Below are positions 9,108 to 16,073 of a stretch of 24,939 nt of DNA, piece after piece (position 1 is the first letter of the stretch; each line of letters starts with the position of its first letter). The notes under the pieces are model-generated. The model saw only the letters and a program-made list of their open reading frames with translations, was not told where the DNA came from and did no database searches. The stretch spans positions 1 through 24,939 of the forward strand of contig CAYJPA010000086.1 of NCBI GenBank assembly GCA_964371945.1, written 5' to 3'. Source of the DNA: CAYJPA01 sp964371945 (GTDB taxonomy: Bacteria > Chloroflexota > Chloroflexia > Thermomicrobiales > UBA6265). The translations under genes were made by a program, and so were the position numbers.

Positions 9108-9198
9108 TTCGGCGTTAACTGCAAGACCAAACTCGCAAGGCTGCGGCATCGTTCGCGGACATACACTTGTTCGACGGGAATAGATTGCAGCTTCATGA

Positions 9199-9227
9199 AT
9201 TGTACCGATTGACCAACTCAACGTCAA
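9199..9227 (-). promoter_or_regulatory. Sigma-70-type promoter of rel-pfkB
   Basis: On the minus strand TTGACG (9222-9227) and TACAAT (9199-9204) are separated by exactly 17 bp, each matching five of six consensus bases. Transcription should begin near 9192, giving a leader of about 40 to 100 nt depending on which rel start is used. This is the best promoter in the window. Confidence 0.7.
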
Positions 9228-9301
9228 CAACCGAAGCCGCGAATCGCGCTCGACCGCGCGAGTGACGGCATTCTGCCACCAACTCCGAGAGAACGAAAGT
9301 C

Positions 9302-9329
9302 TGTGACAGCTGTCACAATCGATTGTGAC
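9302..9329. promoter_or_regulatory. Two interlocked palindromes matching the CRP/FNR-family consensus
   Basis: TGTGACAGCTGTCACA (9302-9317) is a perfect 16-bp palindrome and an exact match to the E. coli CRP consensus TGTGA-N6-TCACA. It shares its right half-site with a second perfect palindrome, GTCACAATCGATTGTGAC (9312-9329). The result is three half-sites, TGTGA, TCACA, TGTGA, each separated by 6 bp. A further TGTGAC lies at 9359-9364. The site sits between divergent rel and moeA, near -65 to -75 of a possible moeA start and about 110-125 bp upstream of the rel transcription start. No CRP-family gene lies in the window, so the binding protein is inferred. Confidence 0.6.
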
Positions 9330-9350
9330 TCGACACTGACGTGCTCGCGC

Positions 9351-9379
9351 TTGAAGATTGTGACGACGTGTACTCGAAT
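9351..9379 (+). promoter_or_regulatory. Possible moeA promoter
   Basis: TTGAAG (9351-9356) and TCGAAT (9374-9379) are spaced 17 bp apart, each with four of six consensus bases. This predicts a short leader of about 20 nt before the moeA ATG at 9405. A TGTGAC half-site at 9359-9364 falls in the spacer. The match is weak. Confidence 0.3.
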
Positions 9380-9404
9380 CCAAGCACATGTAGCGGGGTC
9401 CCAA

Positions 9405-10664
9405 ATGACTGATGCTCAACAACTAACGATCGATGAGCTTGATCGCCTTCGTCATCCAGATGAAGCGCGTGAAATCGTTCTTTCGCACGCCGGGTTGCTC
9501 GAACAGGAGCTTGTGCCAATCACTGAAGCGCATTGGCGAGTGCTCGCTGCCGATATCACTGCCGCAAGCGATCACCCTCCATTCGCGGCGGCAACGATGG
9601 ACGGCTACGCGGTGCTCGCGGCCGATTCGTCACCCTGGCGGGAGGTCATCGGTGTCCAAACCGCCGGTTCGATGATCGGGCTCGAGGTCACGGACGGAAC
9701 CGCGATCCGAATCACGACCGGCGCGCCAGTTCCCGCCGGCGCCGATGCGGTCGTCAAGGTCGAGAGCACGGAGGTTGCCGACGACCACGTCATCATTCAT
9801 CAAGACGAAATTAAGAGCGGAGAGAACATCCGGAGAATTGGCGCCGACATCCAGAAGGACGCGCTCGTGCTGCCCGCCGGAACCGTGCTGGGACCAGCCG
9901 AGATCGGGCTGCTTGCCGGAATGGGACTCACCCCTCTGCCGGTTCGCCGCCGTCCGCGAGTGAGTGTGCTTTCGACGGGCGACGAGCTCGTTGATCCCGG
10001 CGATCCGATCATGCCGGGTCAGATCTACGATTCAAATCGCATCAGCCTTGTTGCGGCCTTGAAAGCGGAGGGAGCCGATGTCGTCTGGTCAGGCAAAGCG
10101 CCCGACCAGCGCCAGGCGCTTCAGGCGTTTTTCCGCGAGCGGATCGCCGATTCGGATGTCGTGATCACAAGCGGCGGTGTATCGATGGGCGAGCTCGACC
10201 TGACCAAAGCGATCCTGATGGAAATTGCCGACGTTCATTTTCGCCGCGTCTTTCTGAAACCTGGAAAACCGCTCAATTTCGCAACGTCAGGGGCGACATT
10301 GATCTTTGGATTACCTGGCAATCCGGTTTCGGCGCTGGTCGGATTCGAGGTCTTCATCCGCACAGCACTCGCGAAAATGGCCGGGAAACGGGAGATTGAT
10401 CGACCGCGCGTGACCGTCACGCTCACGGAAGATACGCCCGCGGGCGATCGCATCGAATATCAGCGAGCAACCGTTACGATTGACTCCAAGGGCGGTCTCT
10501 GGGCCGCCTCCACCGGAAACCAGGCCTCCTCGCGATTGGCCTCATTCATCGGCGCCAACGCCTTGCTCGTTGTCCCCCCTCGCGATACGGATTACCGCGC
10601 GGGCGAACAAGTCGAAGCCATGTTATTGAGTGCGCCAGGCGCTGCCCCGAGAACAAATCTGTAG
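9405..10664 (+). CDS. moeA: Molybdopterin molybdenumtransferase MoeA
   Basis: MoeA inserts molybdate into adenylylated molybdopterin, the last step of basic molybdenum cofactor synthesis. The 419-residue protein shows the standard order: an N-terminal domain with PFAAATMDGYAV, a beta-rich region with GAPVPAGADAVVKVE, the MogA-like domain with VLSTGDELVDPGD, IYDSN and SGGVSMGELD, then FGLPGNPVSALVGFEVF, and a small C-terminal beta domain. The frame stays open upstream to 9303, but that extension would run across the CRP-like palindromes and has no family match, so the ATG at 9405 (MTDAQQL) is preferred. Its Shine-Dalgarno sequence is poor. It is divergent from rel and convergent with the M20 peptidase gene, 36 bp away. 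Other cofactor genes (the moaD-moaE fusion) and a molybdoenzyme occur later in the window. Confidence 0.96.
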   Translation: MTDAQQLTIDELDRLRHPDEAREIVLSHAGLLEQELVPITEAHWRVLAADITAASDHPPFAAATMDGYAVLAADSSPWREVIGVQTAGSMIGLEVTDGTAIRITTGAPVPAGADAVVKVESTEVADDHVIIHQDEIKSGENIRRIGADIQKDALVLPAGTVLGPAEIGLLAGMGLTPLPVRRRPRVSVLSTGDELVDPGDPIMPGQIYDSNRISLVAALKAEGADVVWSGKAPDQRQALQAFFRERIADSDVVITSGGVSMGELDLTKAILMEIADVHFRRVFLKPGKPLNFATSGATLIFGLPGNPVSALVGFEVFIRTALAKMAGKREIDRPRVTVTLTEDTPAGDRIEYQRATVTIDSKGGLWAASTGNQASSRLASFIGANALLVVPPRDTDYRAGEQVEAMLLSAPGAAPRTNL

Positions 10665-10700
10665 GGAAACAGCATGCAATGGCTCCGCGACGGCCGGCGA

Positions 10701-12065
10701 TCAGCCCTCGTTAGCCAGCATTGCCCAAGCGAGGGCCGCCATGAACTTCGACTGAGTCAGGATGTCGTCGATGCTGGCGCTCTCGTTGATGTTATGCGCG
10801 CCGTCCTTGTTTGCGTCGGAATCCGGATGCGACGGGTGAAATCCGTAGGCGGTGACGCCGAGGTGGCGGACCAGCCGCGAATCCGTAAAGCCGGTGGTCA
10901 GACCTGAGATGAAACCAAGATTATCGCGCCCGATCGCGGCCTTGGTCGCGCTCTGCAAATGGTTCAGGAAGGTGGCGTTCACCGCCGATGCGCTCGGGAT
11001 CGCCGTAGTCCGGATCTCGTACCGAACGCCATTCAATCCCTCGAGAATCTTGTCCAATTCGCGCGCCACGAACGCCTCGTCCTGCCAGGGTAGCGTGCGG
11101 CAATCGCAGGTGATCGTGCATGTTTCTGCGACGCTATTGCTTTTGACCCCGGCTTTGATCATTGTCGCGACAAGTGTCATCCGCGACGCCGCGCGCAACC
11201 ACGATCCGAGCTGTGGCTCCGTCGCCATCAGCTCTTCGATGATCCGATCGATCGTGGTTTCGTTCACCACGCCGGTAACACCGAGCAGTTCGCCGATCTT
11301 GGCGAACATCTCGACCTCGGTCGACACCGCCGGTCGATACTCGGCCAGACGATCGAGTACCGGTTGAGCGCGGTAGATCGCGTTGTCGGCCATCCAGGGC
11401 GCCGACGCGTGATAGCCGCGGCCTTTGACGGTTATCTCGATTTCCAGGCGCCCTTTTTCGCCGGCATTGATCGGATACGTCAGACGACCGTTGCGTTTCA
11501 GAGGATGACCGCCGCCTTCGTTGACCGCAAAATCCGCCCGAACCGCGTCTGGATGATTCGCCGCCAGCCACTCGAAACCGTACTTCCCGCCGGTCTCCTC
11601 ATCGGCGCACGCGGCAAGCACCAGATCGCCTTTGAGCGTGACGCCTGCCCGTTTGAGCAAGATCATCGCCATGGTGGATGCTGCGACCGCGCCCTTCATG
11701 TCGGCCGCGCCACGGCCCCAAATCCGGCCGTCGGCGATCTCGGCAGAAAAGGGCGGGTAAGTCCACTGCGCTTCATCCTCAACCGGCACCACGTCAACGT
11801 GACCCATCAGCATCAAGCTCGGCGCTTCCCCGGTCCCTCGCCAGCGAGCGACGAGATTTGCCCGCTTCGGCGCCGATTCGAGCACATCGGCCGCGATCCC
11901 GTCCGCGGCGAGCTTCGCCCGGAGCACTTCGATCGCCGGCGCTTCGTTGCCGGTCGGCATCACATTGGTGTTGATCGTCGGGATTCGAACCAGATCGCAG
12001 GTCAACGCGACAATCTCGTCGCGAGCGGCATCGACCGCGGCAATCAAATCATCTCGTGAAATCAA
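10701..12065 (-). CDS. M20-family metallopeptidase/deacylase (ArgE/DapE-like)
   Basis: A 454-residue zinc hydrolase of the M20 family, which includes acetylornithine deacetylase, succinyl-diaminopimelate desuccinylase and carboxypeptidases. Metal ligands and catalytic residues are in place: MGHVDVVP (His89, Asp91), GRGAADMKG (bridging Asp122), ADEETGG (catalytic Glu156, Glu157), NEGGG (Glu183) and GAHNINE (His424). A dimerisation/lid domain with GYHASAPWMADNA lies between. The start is TTG at 12063-12065, supported by AGGAGA 6 nt upstream. The natural substrate is not evident, and no arginine or lysine pathway genes flank it. It is transcribed divergently from the thiolase gene from what look like overlapping -10 elements. 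Confidence 0.92.
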   Translation of the reverse strand: MISRDDLIAAVDAARDEIVALTCDLVRIPTINTNVMPTGNEAPAIEVLRAKLAADGIAADVLESAPKRANLVARWRGTGEAPSLMLMGHVDVVPVEDEAQWTYPPFSAEIADGRIWGRGAADMKGAVAASTMAMILLKRAGVTLKGDLVLAACADEETGGKYGFEWLAANHPDAVRADFAVNEGGGHPLKRNGRLTYPINAGEKGRLEIEITVKGRGYHASAPWMADNAIYRAQPVLDRLAEYRPAVSTEVEMFAKIGELLGVTGVVNETTIDRIIEELMATEPQLGSWLRAASRMTLVATMIKAGVKSNSVAETCTITCDCRTLPWQDEAFVARELDKILEGLNGVRYEIRTTAIPSASAVNATFLNHLQSATKAAIGRDNLGFISGLTTGFTDSRLVRHLGVTAYGFHPSHPDSDANKDGAHNINESASIDDILTQSKFMAALAWAMLANEG

Positions 12066-12091
12066 TCGCTTCTCCTGACTATGAACATCTC

Positions 12092-12140
12092 ATGACTGTA
12101 ACCGGCGCAGCACTATACTCGAACCTCTGGCAATCCGAAT
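12092..12140. promoter_or_regulatory. Overlapping divergent promoters, M20 peptidase and thiolase genes
   Basis: ACTATACT (12112-12119) contains a TATACT -10 on the plus strand (12114-12119) and a TATAGT -10 on the minus strand (12112-12117). For the thiolase, ATGACT (12092-12097) lies 16 bp upstream as a four-of-six -35. For the M20 gene the best -35 is weak (TTCGGA read on the minus strand, about 16 bp away). Predicted leaders are about 35-40 nt on each side. Confidence 0.4.
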
Positions 12141-12159
12141 CGAACGGAATGAGCGGTGG

Positions 12160-13371
12160 ATGCGTAACGCGGTCATTGTCGAAGCGGTTCGGACCCCGGT
12201 CGGTCGATACGGCGGGAGGCTCAAGGATGTGCGTCCCGACGATCTGGCCGCCCTGGTCATCGCCGAGATCGTCAGGCGCTCCGGGATCGATCCTGGTGAG
12301 ATCGAGGATGTGATCCTTGGGTGCGCGAATCAGGCCGGTGAAGATAACCGCAATGTCGCGCGCATGGCGGCGCTGCTGGCGGGACTTCCGATCACCGTAC
12401 CGGGTCAAACGGTCAATCGCCTCTGCGGTTCCGGTCTGCAGGCAATCAACAGCGCCGCCCACGCAATTGAAGCCGGTGAAGGGACCGCATTCATCGCGGG
12501 CGGGGTCGAGAGCATGACCCGTGCCCCACTTGTGATGGCGAAACCGGCCGCCGGATTCCCGCGCGGCGATCAGGCACTGGTCGATACCACCATCGGCTGG
12601 CGATTCGTGAACCAGGAGCTTGCCCGTAACTATCCGCCCTTCACCATGGGCGAAACCGCTGAGAATGTCGCGGTCGATTACAGCGTGAGCCGCGAGGACC
12701 AGGATCGCTTTGCCGTGGAGAGCCAGCGCAGAACCGAGGCGGCAATTGCGGAGGGCCGATTCGCCGGCGAAATCGTGCCGGTGAGCGTGCGGCGGCCGAA
12801 GGGCGATCCGATCGTCTTCGATACTGACGAACATCCTCGACCTGATACGACGTTCGATGCACTTCAGCGCTTGAAGCCGGCATTCCGCGAGGGAGGCTCG
12901 GTCACGGCCGGCAATTCCAGCGGGATCAGCGACGGCGCCGCCGCCCTTCTGGTCACCGACGATGCAACTGCGATTCAGCTTTGGCGCAAACCAATGGCAC
13001 GGATCGTCGCGACGGCCGTCGCCGGGGTCGATCCCGCGGTGATGGGGATCGGACCCGTTCCAGCGGCGCGAAAGGCGCTCGCCCGTGCCGGAATTGGAGT
13101 CGACGATCTCGATCTGGTCGAGCTCAACGAGGCCTTCGCCGCGCAGGCAGTTGCCTGCATCCGTGAGCTCGGTCTTGATCCGGAGCACGTCAATCCAAAC
13201 GGCGGCGCAATCGCGCTCGGTCATCCACTTGGATCGACCGGGGCACGCCTGATGACTACGCTCGTTCACGAGATGGCGCGCCGGAGCGCCCGTTACGGCA
13301 TGGTCGCAATGTGCATCGGCGTCGGTCAGGGGATCGCGACGATCGTCGAACGCGAAACCGAAGAGTGGTAG
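12160..13371 (+). CDS. Thiolase (acetyl-CoA C-acyltransferase)
   Basis: A 403-residue thiolase that either cleaves 3-ketoacyl-CoA in beta-oxidation or condenses two acetyl-CoA. The catalytic triad is intact: nucleophile Cys89 in NRLCGSGLQA, His355 in GGAIALGHPLGSTGAR, and Cys385 in MCIGVGQG. NEAFAAQ and the ESMTRAP stretch are also typical. The frame begins at ATG 12160 (MRNAVIVEAVRTPVG), the usual thiolase N-terminus; no good Shine-Dalgarno sequence precedes it. The N-terminus and internal TMGETAENVA resemble the PcaF/AtoB group. No other fatty-acid or aromatic catabolism gene is adjacent, so pathway is open. The moaD-moaE fusion begins 42 bp downstream on the same strand and may be cotranscribed. 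Confidence 0.94.
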   Translation: MRNAVIVEAVRTPVGRYGGRLKDVRPDDLAALVIAEIVRRSGIDPGEIEDVILGCANQAGEDNRNVARMAALLAGLPITVPGQTVNRLCGSGLQAINSAAHAIEAGEGTAFIAGGVESMTRAPLVMAKPAAGFPRGDQALVDTTIGWRFVNQELARNYPPFTMGETAENVAVDYSVSREDQDRFAVESQRRTEAAIAEGRFAGEIVPVSVRRPKGDPIVFDTDEHPRPDTTFDALQRLKPAFREGGSVTAGNSSGISDGAAALLVTDDATAIQLWRKPMARIVATAVAGVDPAVMGIGPVPAARKALARAGIGVDDLDLVELNEAFAAQAVACIRELGLDPEHVNPNGGAIALGHPLGSTGARLMTTLVHEMARRSARYGMVAMCIGVGQGIATIVERETEEW

Positions 13372-13413
13372 AGTCCGAATTCGATCATGTTGTTCGTCAC
13401 AAAGGCATCCTCG

Positions 13414-14127
13414 ATGAAGATCAAACTACGCTATTTCGCGATCGTGCGTGAAGCCCTTGGCCGCTCCGAGGAGACACGCGACATCGCTGAGGGAGCAACC
13501 GCGAGTGAGTTGCTCGACGCGCTGATCGGTGAGGCGCCGCGGATTGCCGGCATGCGCCGGTCCCTGATGCTGATGGTGAATCAGGAGTATGTCGAGCCGG
13601 AATACGTGCTCCAGGACGGTGACGAATTTGTGCTCGTGCCCCCGGTCAGCGGAGGTGCAATTGAGGTCCCAGGACGTCTTTTTCGAGTGACGGCCGACCC
13701 GCTCGATCCTCGAGAGTGCGAAACCGTCGTCACCTCTCCCGACACCGGCGCGATCGTCACATTCACTGGCACTGTGCGAGACCACGCACGCGGGCAATCG
13801 GTCATTGCGCTCGACTACGAGGCGTACGCCCCGGCCGCCGAGAAAATGCTTGCCCGAATCGGGGATGAGATTCGTGAGCGGTGGGGACTGGAGCGGATCG
13901 CGATCATCCATCGCACGGGGCTGCTCGGCGTCGGCGAAGCAAGCGTGGTGATCTCGATCTCGTCGGCCCATCGCGAGGCGGCGTTCGATGCCTGCCGGTA
14001 CGCTATCGAGCGGTTGAAAGAAATCGTTCCGATTTGGAAAAAGGAGTTCTACCAGGATGGGGAAACGTGGATCGGCAGCGAGTCCGGCTATCAGATCGAA
14101 ACCGGTCGATCTCGGTCTCCCTCATAG
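13414..14127 (+). CDS. moaDE: MoaD-MoaE fusion (molybdopterin synthase, both subunits)
   Basis: One 237-residue chain carries both subunits of molybdopterin synthase, which adds two sulfurs to cyclic pyranopterin monophosphate. Residues 1-81 are MoaD, a ubiquitin-like sulfur carrier that ends in VSGG (Gly80-Gly81). Residues about 85-230 are MoaE, with GTVRDHARG, YEAYAP, HRTGLLGVGE and the conserved lysines of VPIWKKEFY. MoaD needs a free C-terminal glycine for thiocarboxylation, so the fused chain presumably is cut after Gly81, as described for the mycobacterial MoaX fusion; that step is inferred here. An upstream ATG at 13387 is in frame, but MKIKLRYF at 13414 is the family start and AAAGG precedes it. 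The flavin-barrel gene starts 26 bp downstream. Confidence 0.94.
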   Translation: MKIKLRYFAIVREALGRSEETRDIAEGATASELLDALIGEAPRIAGMRRSLMLMVNQEYVEPEYVLQDGDEFVLVPPVSGGAIEVPGRLFRVTADPLDPRECETVVTSPDTGAIVTFTGTVRDHARGQSVIALDYEAYAPAAEKMLARIGDEIRERWGLERIAIIHRTGLLGVGEASVVISISSAHREAAFDACRYAIERLKEIVPIWKKEFYQDGETWIGSESGYQIETGRSRSPS

Positions 14128-14153
14128 TCCATCAAGCGCGAACAGGAGCATCC

Positions 14154-14747
14154 GTGGGCCGCACCTTCGACACCATCGGTGACGCCATTCGAGACTGGGT
14201 TGCAAAGCAATCGGTCTTTTTCGTCGGCACGGCGCCAAAAGACGTCAATGGCCACATCAATGTTTCTCCGAAAGGCTCCATCAAGACATTTCAAATTCTC
14301 GGTGACAACCAGATCGCTTACGTCGATTTAATCGGAAGCGGGATCGAATCAACCGCGCATCTTCAGGAGAACGGACGGATCGTGGTCATGTTCTGCGCCT
14401 TTGCCGGTCCACCGAAAATCGTGCGGTTCCACGGTCGAGGACGGGTTGTCGCGGACGGCGAACCTGAGTTCCGAGAGTTGATCGCGAGCTTCGGACTCGA
14501 TGACCAAACCCGGCAGCTTGCGCGGTCCGTCATCGTGGTCGATGTCACCAGGATCTCCGATTCGTGCGGCTTCATTGTTCCTGAGCTCCAGCTCGTTAAG
14601 GAACGGGACCAGCACATCCGCTGGGGCGAACGCAAGGAGCGGCAGCTCGGGCAAGCCTGGAAGCAGCAATATATGGCAGAAAAGAACTCCGCCAGCATCG
14701 ATGGATTGCCGGGTCTCGACATCACCGTTCCGAGTACGCCCGATTGA
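14154..14747 (+). CDS. Pyridoxamine 5'-phosphate oxidase-like FMN-binding split-barrel protein
   Basis: A 197-residue protein of the FMN-binding split-barrel superfamily. Family features are an early helix (DAIRDWVAKQSVFFVGTA), NGHINVSPKG, IAYVDLIGSGIESTAHL, NGRIVVMFCAF and KIVRFHGRGRVV. This pattern resembles small putative oxidoreductases annotated as pyridoxamine 5'-phosphate oxidase-related rather than true PdxH; the substrate is unknown. The GTG start at 14154 is chosen because AGGAG lies 5 nt upstream and family similarity begins immediately after it. The same frame remains open back to 13881, where it only overlaps moaD-moaE. It follows that gene by 26 bp, so the two are probably cotranscribed. 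The C-terminal tail (after about residue 165) is charged and probably flexible. Confidence 0.88.
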   Translation: MGRTFDTIGDAIRDWVAKQSVFFVGTAPKDVNGHINVSPKGSIKTFQILGDNQIAYVDLIGSGIESTAHLQENGRIVVMFCAFAGPPKIVRFHGRGRVVADGEPEFRELIASFGLDDQTRQLARSVIVVDVTRISDSCGFIVPELQLVKERDQHIRWGERKERQLGQAWKQQYMAEKNSASIDGLPGLDITVPSTPD

Positions 14748-14752
14748 TGATC

Positions 14753-14781
14753 TTATCGATCTGCTCAGGGCCATGTATAGT
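14753..14781 (+). promoter_or_regulatory. Possible cysK promoter
   Basis: TATAGT (14776-14781, five of six) is 17 bp downstream of a weak -35, TTATCG (14753-14758). It lies in the 105-bp gap before cysK and predicts a leader of about 65 nt. I saw no T-box or SAM-riboswitch structure in that leader by eye. Confidence 0.3.
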
Positions 14782-14852
14782 TGATCCGAAAATCATGAAT
14801 ACGTGCTTTGGCCCCGATAGCGCATGAACCGGATAGTTGAAAGGACCTAACC

Positions 14853-15887
14853 GTGAGCACAACAACCAACGGCGGTGGTGCCGTAGAGGCGGTGACAGCA
14901 GATTCGCTCAATCGAGTCAGACGGCCAAATGTCGCCGCCGACGCGACCGAGTTAATCGGAAACACCCCGCTTGTTCACCTTGCCCGCTTTGCGAAGGAAG
15001 CCCCGGGGAGACTGCTTGGAAAGCTCGAGACGTTCAGCCCCGGCTTTTCAGTCAAAGACCGCATCGGCGTGTCAATGATTCAAGACGCCGAGGAACGGGG
15101 TCTGATCACACCGGGCAGCACCACGATCGTCGAGCCGACCTCGGGCAACACCGGAATTGCACTGGCGTGGGTCGCGGCCGCGAAGGGCTACCGCCTCATT
15201 CTGACGATGCCGGAGAGCATGAGCATCGAACGTCGGGTGCTGCTTCGCGGCTACGGAGCGGAACTGGTACTCACCCCCGCCTCCGAGGGAATGTCGGGTG
15301 CCGTGCGTAAGGCCCAGGAAATTCTCGCCGCCACACCGAACAGCTGGATGCCAATGCAATTCGAGAATCCGTCGAATCCTGCAATCCATCGTGAGACCAC
15401 GGCGGTCGAGATTTGGCAGGACACGGACGGGCAAGTCGATATCGTGGTCGGTGGCATCGGCACCGGAGGCACACTCACCGGCATCGGACAAGTGCTCAAA
15501 CAGCTCAACCCGGATGTAAAAATCGTCGCGGTTGAGCCGAAGGAGTCGCCGATTCTCGCCGGCGGCTCACCGGCGTCGCACAAGATTCAAGGCATCGGGG
15601 CAAATTTCATTCCAGACGTGTTGGATCGCACGATCCTCGACGAGATCGTGCATATCGATGGCGACACCGCGATCGCCACCGCCCGGGAGCTGATGCTCAG
15701 CGAGGGTTTGTTGCTTGGAATCTCGTGCGGAGCCGCGGCAGCGGGGGCGCGACAGATCGCAAACCGCGAAGAAAACCGCGGCAAAACGATCGTTGTGATC
15801 CTCCCCGACACCGGCGAGCGATACCTGAGCACCTTCCTTTTTGCCGACTTGCGAGACGAAGCAGCAGCAATGACGGCAAACAAGTAA
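14853..15887 (+). CDS. cysK: Cysteine synthase (O-acetylserine sulfhydrylase)
   Basis: A PLP enzyme of fold type II that makes cysteine from O-acetylserine and sulfide. The 344-residue chain has ELIGNTPLVHL, the PLP lysine Lys68 in FSVKDRIG, the substrate loop TSGNTG (96-101), the phosphate-binding GTGGTLTGIG, EPKESPILAGG, and PDTGERYLST near the C-terminus. An N-terminal extension of about 30 residues rich in Thr, Gly and Ala precedes the core and is not typical. The start is GTG at 14853 with AAAGGA about 7 nt upstream. O-phosphoserine- or cystathionine-type relatives share the motifs, so substrate could differ. It looks monocistronic: a terminator lies 28 bp after the stop. Confidence 0.93.
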   Translation: MSTTTNGGGAVEAVTADSLNRVRRPNVAADATELIGNTPLVHLARFAKEAPGRLLGKLETFSPGFSVKDRIGVSMIQDAEERGLITPGSTTIVEPTSGNTGIALAWVAAAKGYRLILTMPESMSIERRVLLRGYGAELVLTPASEGMSGAVRKAQEILAATPNSWMPMQFENPSNPAIHRETTAVEIWQDTDGQVDIVVGGIGTGGTLTGIGQVLKQLNPDVKIVAVEPKESPILAGGSPASHKIQGIGANFIPDVLDRTILDEIVHIDGDTAIATARELMLSEGLLLGISCGAAAAGARQIANREENRGKTIVVILPDTGERYLSTFLFADLRDEAAAMTANK

Positions 15888-15914
15888 TATAACGTTTGCC
15901 AATCGATTACTCCC

Positions 15915-15955
15915 ACGGCGCCGGAACCCGGAATTCTGGCGCCGTTTCTCATTTT
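15915..15955 (+). terminator. Intrinsic terminator after cysK
   Basis: ACGGCGCC (15915-15922) pairs perfectly with GGCGCCGT (15938-15945). A G-U pair and three further pairs (GAA with TTC) extend the stem to about 12 bp around a 7-nt loop. The T-rich TTTCTCATTTT follows directly. It lies 28 bp after the cysK stop. Confidence 0.8.
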
Positions 15956-16005
15956 CACGACAACGTCGTGACATTTTCGTGACAGGTTCACCGTACCCAC
16001 GTGAC
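15955..16005 (+). promoter_or_regulatory. Phased CGTGAC repeats upstream of the response regulator gene
   Basis: TCGTGACA occurs at 15966-15973 and again at 15977-15984, an exact 8-mer direct repeat with an 11-bp period. CGTGAC returns at 16000-16005, exactly 22 bp after the second copy. The first copy is also the right arm of a perfect inverted repeat, TCACGAC-AAC-GTCGTGA (15955-15971). On the minus strand, the pair reads CTGTCACGAAAATGTCAC, close to the E. coli PhoB box. OmpR/PhoB-type regulators bind direct repeats spaced 11 bp, and such a regulator gene begins 69 bp downstream, so autoregulation is a reasonable inference. Confidence 0.6.
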
Positions 16006-16073
16006 GAGCGGCCAGTATCCTGAAGGGGGTTCGGATCGTGGGCCGATAATCATTCGTCACGGATAATGGTGAA

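Noticed and set aside
9303..9404. A 34-residue N-terminal extension of MoeA
   Set aside because: It would begin inside the palindromic operator, and MoeA proteins start close to the downstream ATG.
9108..9422. An N-terminal extension of Rel by 105 residues
   Set aside because: A TTGACG-N17-TACAAT promoter and the CRP-like palindromes lie within it, and the extension has no similarity to Rel N-termini.
12079..13269. A 396-codon minus-strand open frame under the thiolase gene
   Set aside because: It is fully antisense to a thiolase with intact catalytic residues, has a composition typical of mirrored high-GC coding sequence, and shows no family pattern.
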